A model generated the notes under the pieces. That model had not been told where the DNA came from, made no database searches, and saw only the letters and a list, made by a program, of their open reading frames with translations. 64,000 nt of DNA from CAYUVH01 sp964448135 (lineage in GTDB: Bacteria > Verrucomicrobiota > Verrucomicrobiia > Limisphaerales > UBA8199), in assembly GCA_964448135.1 (NCBI GenBank), contig CAYUVH010000023.1, positions 28,639-92,638 on the forward strand, in the 5' to 3' direction. The position numbers and the translations under genes were made by a program. Below are positions 33,201 to 41,591 of this stretch, in pieces; the stretch's first letter is position 1; every line of letters starts with the position of its first letter.

Positions 33201-34873
33201 AGTTTGAGGGTCCCGAGTTGCTCGCTGAGTCCACCGGTGTTGAACGTGCCGCCGCCCAAGGTCATGGCGACCGAGTTCCCGATTTGATTGGCGGTGCCGA
33301 GGAGCACCGTGCCGCCGGTATTGATGGCGATGGTGCCGTTGGGCACGGCGGCGACGCCGGAGGTCTTGTTGAGTTTCAATGTGCCGCCGTTCACGGTCGT
33401 GGTGCCATTGGCGGTGGCGCTGCCGTAGGTGTTCGCGGCGGAGCCGCTCAGCGTGAGCGTGCCGGCACCGGACTTGGTGAGGCCGCCGGTGTTCGTAAGC
33501 GTGCCGGAAAATGCAGTGTTGTTGGTGACATTGATGACGGTGGCCGGGGCGACGTTACTGCCGACATCCACGATGCCGCTGAAGGTCAGGTCGCCGCCCG
33601 CGGCGATGCCGAAGCTGTTCGCCAAAAAGGTGACCTTGTTTGGCAGCGTGCGTGCCGTGGCATCGGCGGCGCCGATGGTCACGTAGTTTGCGCCGGAAGG
33701 TTCGCCGATGCGGAAGCCACTCGCACTGAGCGCGGCGTTATTGCCGAACAGCAGCGTGCCTTCGTTCACCGAATAAAAACCGGTGGTTGTGCTGGCCCCC
33801 TTGTACACGGCGGTGCCTGGCCCCCATTTGTCCGGCGAACCCGTCCCCGTAAAGGGAGTCACGAAGGTAGCGGTGCGTCCGTTGGCAACGTAATTGGTAT
33901 AGTACGTACCGCTGCCGCTGAAGCTGAGTCCACCACCCGTGAACGTGGGACTGCCATCGTCCACGCGCAGGTAAGTGACATTCATCGTGCCGCTCACGGT
34001 CACCGTGAACGCACCGCTGGCATCGCTGCCCGCCGAGAAAATGGCGGTGCCGCCCGCCCAGGGACCAGCCGCCCCGGTGCCGGCCGAACTACTGCTCCAA
34101 TTGGTGCTGGTGGTGTTCCACGTGCCGCTCGGGGTGGCACCGCCCGCACCCGCGGTTGCGCCATTGATGTCCCAATAGGTGCCGACGTTGCCGGTCACCA
34201 AATTCATGAACTTCGTCCAATCCCAATACTGGCCGGGGTCGGAGTGCGTGTTACAAGTGGCGTCAACGGAAGGATAATTCGCGGCCATCCAGGAAACCCA
34301 CGCGGCGGTCTTCTTTTCGTTGTGGCCGATGATGTGGTTGCGGTCCTTGGGAATGCTGTGCGCATCGCACAGGTGGCGTTGCAAAAGGGCCGACGCCTGG
34401 TACATGGCGTCGCTATACCACGCGGGGCTGCTGGCGAAACCTTCATGCTCGGTGCCGTACATCCAGGAGTTCCAACAGCGCGCATGCCACGCGTAAACAT
34501 TTTCGCGGACCTGCTGCGTGATTTCGCCCGCGGCGGAATCGCCGGAATTGTGCTCGTTATGACCGTCCTCGTCGCTGCCGTTCTGCAGGCTGTTCACCAT
34601 GTAGTAAATGCTGACGGAAATGTCGCAGCGATTCAGATACGAGATGGTGGTCTCGTAATAGCCTTCCATGTCGTGAATGACACAGAAGTGGTGGCCGTTG
34701 CCGGAGGAACTCCATTTGGTGCAGGAAGGGGGTGAATAAAACGCCGCGGGATAATCGGGGCTCTGCGCCGCCATCACCGCGCCTGCGCCGGCCACGAGGC
34801 CCAGCGGGGCTGCCCAAACCCGACTCGCCCGCAACGCGCGTTGCGCGGCCGAATGACCCACCTTCTCTCTCAT
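30245..34873 (-). CDS. Secreted amidase-like/Ig-like mosaic surface protein
   Basis: A 1542-residue exported protein. After an N-terminal hydrophobic signal (VWAAPLGLVAGAGAVMAA), residues about 45-235 form an N-acetylmuramoyl-L-alanine amidase (Amidase_2/PGRP-like) domain: FCVIHDMEGY, VYAWHARCWNSW, HIIGHNEKKTAAW and THSDPGQYWDW, with the His and Asp zinc ligands. Residues about 245-640 hold autotransporter-type repeats (GGLTKSGAGTLTLSG). Six Ig-like domains (pattern TVxxGSNxxFxVxxxGTxPxxYQW) follow, interrupted at about 914-1114 by a lectin/LamG-like module starting FSDDFEAGNLNNWAV. A cadherin-like domain (DIDGGQTLSYTLDPGAPAGA) precedes the C-terminal GQTYRIQYK...FYRILVVE module. It probably cuts or binds peptidoglycan, perhaps that of other bacteria, from the cell surface. 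Confidence 0.88.
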   Translation of the reverse strand: MREKVGHSAAQRALRASRVWAAPLGLVAGAGAVMAAQSPDYPAAFYSPPSCTKWSSSGNGHHFCVIHDMEGYYETTISYLNRCDISVSIYYMVNSLQNGSDEDGHNEHNSGDSAAGEITQQVRENVYAWHARCWNSWMYGTEHEGFASSPAWYSDAMYQASALLQRHLCDAHSIPKDRNHIIGHNEKKTAAWVSWMAANYPSVDATCNTHSDPGQYWDWTKFMNLVTGNVGTYWDINGATAGAGGATPSGTWNTTSTNWSSSSAGTGAAGPWAGGTAIFSAGSDASGAFTVTVSGTMNVTYLRVDDGSPTFTGGGLSFSGSGTYYTNYVANGRTATFVTPFTGTGSPDKWGPGTAVYKGASTTTGFYSVNEGTLLFGNNAALSASGFRIGEPSGANYVTIGAADATARTLPNKVTFLANSFGIAAGGDLTFSGIVDVGSNVAPATVINVTNNTAFSGTLTNTGGLTKSGAGTLTLSGSAANTYGSATANGTTTVNGGTLKLNKTSGVAAVPNGTIAINTGGTVLLGTANQIGNSVAMTLGGGTFNTGGLSEQLGTLKLTANSSIDLGASASALTFATSSGQAWTGGTTLTIKNWNGSTAGAGTDQLFVGANASGLTSGQLAQISFLNPAGFPAGSYTAQILATGEVVPVGLPPAITEQPADQTVSPGLDVTFAATISGSSPLTYQWLFNGDPIPGSTAASCLVTNVQFENAGGYSLLVSNAFGSTNSLVATLTVSLSNSQPVIVTEPQSATVTQGGSATFSVVVSGTAPFTYQWRLAGTNLPGATGSSYTRSNVLAAAAGNYSVAITNAFGFDISSNALLTVNVPPSITTPPASQTVAAGSNAVFTVTAAGTAPLGYQWRRNGTNIAGATLSSYTRSNVQGADVGLFSVVVSNLVGIVTSSEAGLSLSGYTLFSDDFEAGNLNNWAVTTPGTALTSATTQNHTSGGTRAAYSNNSTNKMYHNLGAEVGGHAKATFWIYDSTQTRDFCEVRAYSGAGYPNGSLDQLFAIGVYNTVTMTGETFDVTKYQGRVVTGSSNGWFNLSGSGAPARADGWHKFEIERLSDGTTIKFYADSILVRTVPGATAANWDSITIGSVASGTTAGDSWFDDVKVEYFDRPTIATAPVSKTVVAGSNANFTVTAGGTISSYQWRFNGANIPGATTSSYTKANVQGTDAGNYDVVVANGVGITNPVAAVLKISPAVMAQPASRTNNEGTLATFSVVAGGQAPLNYQWKRGGTNLVDGPGLSGANASLLTLNGVSPADAMNYSVVITNSAGSATSSVAALTVISPPFIQTSPASQAVAAGSNVTFSVVALSSVPMTYQWQMNSSDIAGATDSSYIRANVQSADAGNYSVIVSNSAGATPSVAASLSVNTPPSLTPIPNRIVHAGSTLSLTASASDIDGGQTLSYTLDPGAPAGASIVPGTGLLTWPTSDANTGTTNQITVRATDNGIPAQSAVTTFSVTVVARPEMASIGVNGSTITLNWNTIPGQTYRIQYKLNLEDPVWQTLDDFEAADVTTSATDSTETDLGPVPQKFYRILVVE

Positions 34874-35013
34874 AATTACAACGAGATGCTTGCTCGCGGC
34901 CGATTTCGAACCGCGACTATCTCCACGAAAACCAGACCCTCGCCTTACCCGCTAACGGTTTTTCATGGCATTAGCGCAAAATGTCGGCGCGGAGCGAACC
35001 AATATCAAGACAA

Positions 35014-35031
35014 ATTGGGCGGCCATCGGGA
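35014..35031. promoter_or_regulatory. 18-bp word shared with 41562-41579, upstream of a giant surface gene
   Basis: ATTGGGCGGCCATCGGGA is identical at both loci. Here it lies about 140-160 bases upstream of the amidase/Ig gene start on the minus strand, in the 291-base gap 34874-35164, where no gene is seen. It could be a common regulatory site or a repeat fragment. Confidence 0.35.
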
Positions 35032-35164
35032 GGAAGGGCCCCTGGAAAAACACGGCCCGCCCGGCATTGCCTCACCTGCCTGCGTTTGTTCCGCGCCTGG
35101 CGCGGCGCTTTCGTACCGCGATAATTCCACCAAACGGAAAACCGGCCGTGCAAAACGATGCCGG

Positions 35165-38100
35165 TCAGGGAAAACGCAAGCGATAGCTGCGCTGGGGCAC
35201 CGCGGGAGCATTCGTGTCGGTGAAAAGGTAGCGCGGCGAGGCCAGGCCGAGGTTGGTCCAATTCACCAGGTCCGTTGAAAACTCCACCGTCAGACTGACC
35301 GCGGGCACGTTGCTCACGGCGAACGTCACGTTCGTGCCGCCCAGCCCCGCCACGTTCGTCATGAAGAGCCAGGGGCTGTTGGTGATGTAGTTGCCGTAAG
35401 CCGCGTCCAATTCCGTCTGGCTCACCAGGCTGTCGCCATCCAGATCGCCGGCCAGAATGGGCGAACGCATTCCCATCACGGGACAATAGCCACCCACCGG
35501 CGCGGGAATTTGGTTGGTGGCCGCGTAACCCGGCACGTAGTAACCGATGGCCGCCGGTGTGGGATTGGTCGCGCCCGGACCGGGGACATAATAGCCCGGC
35601 GGTGCCGGCACACCCGGCTCGAGTCCATCGGCGCTGTAATAACCCGGGGAGCAGTGCGGCACCAAAACACCGATGCCCGCGGTGTCCATCACCAAGGAAA
35701 ATGCGGATGTGCCGCCGCTTGGCGAGGTATCCGCCAAACTGCCATTGCTCCCGCTGGTCTGGTCCCAAGCCCGGAAGGTCAAGGCACTGCCGAAGCTGCC
35801 GGTCACCCTCGTGTTCGGTTGGGCGTAAACTCGATTGCCCGCATTGGCCGCCAGCAGTCGCGCGCTGCTGGCTGAGACCGGGCCGAGAGCACCCCAAGTC
35901 GAACCGCCATCCACAGAGAAGTACCAGGTGAAGTTGGAGTCAGCCGCGGTCACCGCAATCCCCAACACCGCCCCGCTGTCCGCGTCCGTCACGTTGTCCA
36001 ACTGCCCGCTCGGGATGGCGAAGTCCACCAGGCTGGCCACCAGCGTACCCACGGGCCCGGTCGGCGCTCCCGCATCTGCGTTGATCGAGGCCAGCACCGG
36101 ACTCTTGCTCGCATCCAACACCGGGGCGTCGTTGAGGGGGTTGACGACGAGACTGGCCGTATCGCTCGCGATCGAAAAAGCAGTCGTGCCGCCGTTGACG
36201 GACGCATTCGCCACGCTGCCGTCGGTGCCACTGCTTTGATCCCACGCACGGAATGTGATGGCGCTGGCGAGTGTGCCATTGAAGTCGCTGTTCGGTTGGA
36301 AATAGACCCGGTTGCTCGCGTTGGCTGCCAACACACGCGCACTGGAATCCGACGGCGCTCCCAGGGCGCTCCAGCTTGCCCCATTGTTTACGGAATAATA
36401 CCAAGTGCCATTGGCGGCGTTGGCCCCCGTGATGGCGATGCCCAACACCGCGCCGCTGTCCAGGTCGGTTACATTGTCCAACTGCCCACTCGGGATCGCA
36501 AAGTCCACCAGGCTGGAGACCAACGTCCCCACCGCGCCGGCGGGAGCCAGGGCGTCCTCGTTGATGGAGTTCAGTGCCGGACTCTTGCTCGTATCCAGCA
36601 CTGGCGCGTCGTTGACCGAGGTGATGGTGATACCTGCGGTATCTGTTGCGGTCGAAAAAGCCGTCGTGCCGCCAGTTGGCGAGCTGACTGCCACATCACC
36701 GTTGGCGCCCACGCTTCGATCCCAGGCCCGGAAGGTAATTGCCGTCGGAAGGGTGCCGCTGAAGTTGGCATTGGGTTGAAAATAAAGGCGGGTGCTCGCG
36801 TCGGCTGCCAGCAGGCGTGCAGCGGAGCCCGAGACGGTGCCCAGCGGGTTCCAGAACGACCCTCCATCCAAGGAATAGTACCAGGTGCCGTTGGCGGCGT
36901 CGGCACCCGTGACCGCGATGCCCAGCAGCGCGCCGCTGTCCACATCGTTTACGTTATCCACCTGGCCACTCGGGGTCGCAAAGTCCACCAGGCTGGCGAC
37001 CAACGTCCCCACCGCACCAACCGGAGCCGGGGCATCCTCGTTGATAGGGTTCAACGTTGGATTCTTGCTCGCGTCCAACACCGGCGCGTCGTTGACGGGT
37101 ATTACGTAAATGCTCGCCGTATCCGTGACCGACGAAAAGGCGGTGCTCCCTCCATTGCTGGCCGTACTGACCAGACCCCCATCCAAGCCGCTGGTTTGAT
37201 CCCAGGCCCTGAAGGTGAGAACGTCCAACTGCGCGCCCTCCACGTTGGGGCTCGGCTGGAAGTAAATCCGATCGCCGGGATTAGCCGCCAGCAGCCGGGC
37301 ACTCGTAATCGAGACCGCACCCAGCGCCGCCCACGTGCTACCGCCATCGGTCGTATAAAACCAGCTCCCGCCCGTGGTGCTCGCCCCGACGATCGCAATT
37401 CCCAATAGCGCGCCGGCATCAATGTCCGTCACATTTTCCATGCCACCCCCGCCAACAAACCCTACGAGATCCGCCACCGGAGTACCCACCGGGCCCGTCG
37501 GAACCGATGCGTCTTCGCTGACGGAAATCAGGGCCGGCACGGCGCTGGCGTCCAATACCGGGGCGTCGTTGATTGCTGTGCCAGACATTAGCTTGGTGCC
37601 GGTGATTGGGGCAGCGATACCGTCGCTGACGCTCGTTGTGATCGTAAAAGTGGCATTGTAATTGGCCGCGGGCACCAAGCTCACCCCCGCCAGCAGGGCA
37701 TTTACATTCGCAATCGCTCCCGAAGCCGACCAGACGCCGGTGGCCGGCGTGTAGGCCGACGTCACCGCCCCCGACGTACCGGTGGTGAGGCTACCCGCAC
37801 TCGGATTAGAGAGCGTCAAGGTGGCCGTGACGCTGGCGCTATCCACATCACTCACCACGATGTCCACCAGATTCAAAGTCGTGTCTTCGGTGTAGAGCTC
37901 CGCCGCCGAAAGATTCGTTGCCGTCGGCGCGTCATTGACGGCAATGCCGGTCACATTCTTGGTCCCGGTGGCGGAAAGGCTTCCGTCACTAACACCGGTG
38001 GCGATGGTGAAGCTGGCGTTGAAGTTGGCCGCCGGCACAAAGCTCACTCCCGCCAGCAGGGTGTTCACATTGGCAATCGCTCCCGACGCCGTCCACACCC

Positions 38101-41100
38101 CAGTCCCCCCATTGTAAGTTGAAGTCACCGCCCCCGACGTACTGGTGGTCAGGCTGCCTGCGCTCGGACTGGAAAGCGTCAACGTCGCGGTGATGGTCGC
38201 GCTATCGACATCGCTCACCACGATGTCCACCAGGTTTAATGTCGTGTCTTCCGTGTAGGTCTCCGCCGTCGAAAGATTCGTTGCCGTCGGCGCGTCATTT
38301 ACCGCCGTGCCCGTTACCGCCTTGGTGCCCGTAACGGCCGGGGCGACGCCGTCGCTAACGCTGGTGGCAATGGTGAAGTTGGAGTTGAAGTTGGCGGCGG
38401 GAGTGAAGGTTACCCCAGCCAGCAGCGCGTTGACATCTGCCACGGCTCCCGCGGCCGTCCAGACGCCCGTGCCCGCGTTGTAAATCGAGGTCACCGCGCC
38501 AGCCGTGGCGGTGCTCAGACTCCCGGCGCTCGGATTGGAAAGTGTCAGTGTTGCCGTCACCACGCTGTCAGGGTCGGTCACCACGATGTCCACCAGATTT
38601 AACGCCGTGTCTTCGATGTAAGTCTCCGCCGCCGAAAGATTCGTCGCCGAGGGCGGGTCGTTCACCGCCGTGCCAGTCACGACCTTGGTTCCGGTGACAC
38701 TCAGCGCCCCATCGCTTACACTCGTGGCGATCGTGAAGCTCGCATTGTAATTTACCGCGGGGACGAAGCTCACCCCAGCCAGCAGCGCATTGACCTCCGC
38801 GAGGGGACCGGAAGCGGTCCATGTGCCCGTGCCCGCATTAAAGGTCGAAGTGGTCGTCCCGGAGGTGGCCGTGGTCAGGCTTCCTGCCGCAGCGGCGGAC
38901 AGGGTCAACGTGGCCGTGATTGTGGAACTATCCACATCACTGGCCACGATATCGATCAGGTTCAACGTCGTGTCCTCGGTGTACGTCTCCGCCGCCGAAA
39001 GATTGGTGGCCGTCGGCGCGTCGTTCACCGCCGTGCCAGTCACCGTTTTGGTGCCGGTGACCGACAGACTTCCATCACTGACACTGGTGGCGATGGTGAA
39101 ACTGCTATTGTAATTAAGCGCGGGCGCAAAGCTTACCCCGGCGAGCAGTATGTTTACTTCCGAAAGGGGGCCGGATGCGGTCCACATACCTGTGCCCGCA
39201 TTGTAAGTCGAGGTGGTCGAGCCAGCCGTGGCCGTGGTCAGGTTGCCCGCCGCCGTGGTCGAGAGTGTCAGGGTGGCCGTGACCGTCGAACTGTCCACAT
39301 CGCTCACCACGATGTCCACCAGGTTCAACGTCGTATCTTCGGTGTAGGTCTCAGCCGCGGACAGGTTGGCGGCCGTCGGAGAGTCGTTGACGGCAGTGCC
39401 GGTCATGTTCTTGGTTCCCCCAATCACGCCCCCACTGCCGTCGGCCACGCTCGTGGCGATGGTGAAACTGCTGTTGTAATTGAGCGCTGGCACGAAACTC
39501 ACCCCTGCCAGCAGCGTGTTGACACTGGCAATCGCTCCTGACGCCGTCCAAACACCGGTGCCGGTGTTGTAGGTCGAAGTCACCGCGCCAGACGTACCTG
39601 TGGTAAGACTCCCCGCCGTTGGGGTGGAAAGCGTCAGGGTCACCGTGGTCGTCGCGTTATCGACGTCGCTCACCACGATGGCGGTGAGCGCCAACGGAGT
39701 GTCTTCGACGTATGTCTGCGCAGCGTTCAGATTGGTCGCCGTCGGCGCGTCGTTGACGGCAGTGCCGGTTACGGTCTTCGTTCCGGTGGCGGACAGGCTG
39801 CCGTCACTCACACTAGTGGCGATGGTGAAACTGCTGTTGTAATTCGGCGCCGGCACGAAACTCACTCCCGCCAGCAGTATGTTTACATCCGCTATCGCTC
39901 CTGACGCCGTCCACACCCCCGTACCCGCGTTATAAGTTGAAGTCACCGCGCCGGACGTCGCCGTGGTCAGGCTCCCAGCCGCCGTGATCGAGAGTGTCAG
40001 CGTGGCCGTGACCGTCGAACTGTCCACGTCGCTCGCCAAGATATCCACCAGGTTCAATGTCGTGTCCTCCGTATAAGTCTCGGGCGCCGAAAGATTGGTC
40101 GCAGTCGGCGCATCATTCACCGCCGTGACCGTCTGACTGATCCCGTCGGTGGCCGCCGAAAAAGCCGTGCTGCCTCCGTTGGTCGTCGTATTGGCCGTCC
40201 CACCGTCCGTCCCGCTCGTCTGATCCCAGGCCCGGAAGGTGAAAGCATTCGCAAACGTCCCGTTCAGATCCTGGTTGGGTTGGAAATAAATCCGGTTGTC
40301 CGCATCCGCCGCCAGCAATCGCGCGCTCGCACCGGAAACCGCACCGAACGCCGTCCAGGTCGTCCCACCGTTCAACGAATAGTAACCCGTCCCATTGGAG
40401 TCCACCGCCGTCACCGCAATGCCCAGCGACGCTCCAGCATCTGCATCTGTCACATTGTCCACCTGTCCGGCAGGCGCGGCAAAATCCACCAGGCTCGACA
40501 CCAGCGTGCCCACCGCCCCGCTGGGCGCACCCGGATCTTCGGACACCGTGGCCAGTGCTGGGGTTTTCGAATTGTCGAGGACGGGCGCAATATTGGCCGG
40601 CCTGAGCGCGAGACTCACCGCATTGCCGACATCGACGTTGGCGTCATTGACGGTGGTTGCCGTCAATACTCCAGTGGCGGCGGCGCTCGTCTGGAGCAAA
40701 TGATTGCCGCTGAGCGCCATCCCTGCGGTGCTCGGCGCGGCAACGCTCGAGACATCCACATCCTCGGTCATCCCCGCCGGTGGCGTCCAGGGATTCGAAC
40801 TGGCGTAGCAGTGCCACGTGACAATCATGGACCCGTTGACATCGGGAGTGATGCTCGGCGCGGCATGCTGAAAGCCCAGAGGTGTGTTCTGCCCCGCCGA
40901 CAGATCAATCGGGGTGTTCGTATCGCAACCAGAAAACGCCATGACTCCCACGTCCGCGCCTGTGTTGGCACCCAGGACCCAGGCGTAAGAAGCCCCTTCG
41001 GCGGCCGTGGCCGCCTTGTAGTAAACGGCGAGTAAATTGGCTGTGGCGTTGCTATTGCTCAACTGACGCACCAGGGCCCAACCAGCCGGAGGAGTAATGG

Positions 41101-41323
41101 TGGCGGTATCCGGGCGAACCGCCACGGCGGCAATCAGTATATCACCCGCAGCCGTTCCGGCGGGCTTGACGACTGTCGGGCTTCCGGAGGTGACGCTGGT
41201 GGAGGAAGCTGACCGAAATGCGTTACCGGCCGCAGCCGGCTGAATCATCATCGCAAGTGCGAAGGCCACGGAAAGGATTGCGGGCGCCACGCGCAATCTG
41301 CGTGAATGCTGACTGGAAATCAT
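35165..41323 (-). CDS. 2052-residue secreted cadherin-like tandem-repeat protein
   Basis: Signal peptide: ILSVAFALAMMIQPAAA. Residues about 35-240 are an N-terminal beta-rich domain (VAVRPDTATITPPAGWALV). Then follow one type-B unit (about 250-395, ALATVSEDPGAP...GTLVSSLVDF), seven type-A units of about 115 residues (about 400-1248, each beginning VNDAPTATNLSAAETYTED and containing SDVDSSTVTATLTLS and VNxLLAGVSF), and four more type-B units (about 1250-1875). The Asp/Thr/Gly pattern is that of cadherin-like/VCBS adhesin repeats that bind calcium. The C-terminus has a Cys-flanked GYY(V/S)xGxxATNPxPA repeat (about 1890-1950), a dockerin/EF-hand-like DLDGDSLVSQTELDAAYGN, and the SLTVEFSTDLVNWTNL...YRLRFP end module. 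Likely a long surface or extracellular adhesin. High repeat identity makes assembly errors possible. Confidence 0.88.
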   Translation of the reverse strand: MISSQHSRRLRVAPAILSVAFALAMMIQPAAAGNAFRSASSTSVTSGSPTVVKPAGTAAGDILIAAVAVRPDTATITPPAGWALVRQLSNSNATANLLAVYYKAATAAEGASYAWVLGANTGADVGVMAFSGCDTNTPIDLSAGQNTPLGFQHAAPSITPDVNGSMIVTWHCYASSNPWTPPAGMTEDVDVSSVAAPSTAGMALSGNHLLQTSAAATGVLTATTVNDANVDVGNAVSLALRPANIAPVLDNSKTPALATVSEDPGAPSGAVGTLVSSLVDFAAPAGQVDNVTDADAGASLGIAVTAVDSNGTGYYSLNGGTTWTAFGAVSGASARLLAADADNRIYFQPNQDLNGTFANAFTFRAWDQTSGTDGGTANTTTNGGSTAFSAATDGISQTVTAVNDAPTATNLSAPETYTEDTTLNLVDILASDVDSSTVTATLTLSITAAGSLTTATSGAVTSTYNAGTGVWTASGAIADVNILLAGVSFVPAPNYNSSFTIATSVSDGSLSATGTKTVTGTAVNDAPTATNLNAAQTYVEDTPLALTAIVVSDVDNATTTVTLTLSTPTAGSLTTGTSGAVTSTYNTGTGVWTASGAIASVNTLLAGVSFVPALNYNSSFTIATSVADGSGGVIGGTKNMTGTAVNDSPTAANLSAAETYTEDTTLNLVDIVVSDVDSSTVTATLTLSTTAAGNLTTATAGSTTSTYNAGTGMWTASGPLSEVNILLAGVSFAPALNYNSSFTIATSVSDGSLSVTGTKTVTGTAVNDAPTATNLSAAETYTEDTTLNLIDIVASDVDSSTITATLTLSAAAAGSLTTATSGTTTSTFNAGTGTWTASGPLAEVNALLAGVSFVPAVNYNASFTIATSVSDGALSVTGTKVVTGTAVNDPPSATNLSAAETYIEDTALNLVDIVVTDPDSVVTATLTLSNPSAGSLSTATAGAVTSIYNAGTGVWTAAGAVADVNALLAGVTFTPAANFNSNFTIATSVSDGVAPAVTGTKAVTGTAVNDAPTATNLSTAETYTEDTTLNLVDIVVSDVDSATITATLTLSSPSAGSLTTSTSGAVTSTYNGGTGVWTASGAIANVNTLLAGVSFVPAANFNASFTIATGVSDGSLSATGTKNVTGIAVNDAPTATNLSAAELYTEDTTLNLVDIVVSDVDSASVTATLTLSNPSAGSLTTGTSGAVTSAYTPATGVWSASGAIANVNALLAGVSLVPAANYNATFTITTSVSDGIAAPITGTKLMSGTAINDAPVLDASAVPALISVSEDASVPTGPVGTPVADLVGFVGGGGMENVTDIDAGALLGIAIVGASTTGGSWFYTTDGGSTWAALGAVSITSARLLAANPGDRIYFQPSPNVEGAQLDVLTFRAWDQTSGLDGGLVSTASNGGSTAFSSVTDTASIYVIPVNDAPVLDASKNPTLNPINEDAPAPVGAVGTLVASLVDFATPSGQVDNVNDVDSGALLGIAVTGADAANGTWYYSLDGGSFWNPLGTVSGSAARLLAADASTRLYFQPNANFSGTLPTAITFRAWDRSVGANGDVAVSSPTGGTTAFSTATDTAGITITSVNDAPVLDTSKSPALNSINEDALAPAGAVGTLVSSLVDFAIPSGQLDNVTDLDSGAVLGIAITGANAANGTWYYSVNNGASWSALGAPSDSSARVLAANASNRVYFQPNSDFNGTLASAITFRAWDQSSGTDGSVANASVNGGTTAFSIASDTASLVVNPLNDAPVLDASKSPVLASINADAGAPTGPVGTLVASLVDFAIPSGQLDNVTDADSGAVLGIAVTAADSNFTWYFSVDGGSTWGALGPVSASSARLLAANAGNRVYAQPNTRVTGSFGSALTFRAWDQTSGSNGSLADTSPSGGTSAFSLVMDTAGIGVLVPHCSPGYYSADGLEPGVPAPPGYYVPGPGATNPTPAAIGYYVPGYAATNQIPAPVGGYCPVMGMRSPILAGDLDGDSLVSQTELDAAYGNYITNSPWLFMTNVAGLGGTNVTFAVSNVPAVSLTVEFSTDLVNWTNLGLASPRYLFTDTNAPAVPQRSYRLRFP

Positions 41324-41561
41324 AAGATGGAAGCTGCGTTTCAGAGAGGGCTGTATCTGTTTCCAAAGGCGTGCCGCGGCTGGAAACTCAGATCATTAGC
41401 TTAACAGTTAATATTATTTTCTTTGAAGCCAGCGACCCGGCAAGCGGTTCGCGAATGCCAATTGGGATGGCCTGAGGTTGTCCAGGCTGACTTCGCGGAA
41501 ACGCGAAATTCCTACACCAAAACTGGATTTGTGCCAAACACTTTCTCCCCTCCCGAAAAAC

Positions 41562-41579
41562 ATTGGGCGGCCATCGGGA
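41562..41579. promoter_or_regulatory. 18-bp word shared with 35014-35031
   Basis: The second exact copy of ATTGGGCGGCCATCGGGA lies about 240-255 bases upstream of the 2052-residue protein gene and 13 bases from the end of the glycosyltransferase gene. The rest of the 41324-41591 gap is AT-richer, with no gene seen. Confidence 0.35.
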
Positions 41580-41591
41580 AACGTACAGTCC

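Noticed and set aside
30179..34735. Very long plus-strand open frames (828 and 638 codons) across 30.2-34.7 kb
   Set aside because: They are antisense to the amidase/Ig gene, are Gly/Ala/Arg-rich without domains, and arise from high GC at third positions of the real gene.
35165..41323. CRISPR-like regularly spaced repeats in the 2052-codon gene
   Set aside because: Period is about 350 bases, in frame, and codes for homologous protein domains; no short repeats with unique spacers.
41324..41591. Riboswitch or attenuator in the gap upstream of the 2052-residue protein
   Set aside because: I could not find any known aptamer core by eye; only the shared 18-bp word stands out.
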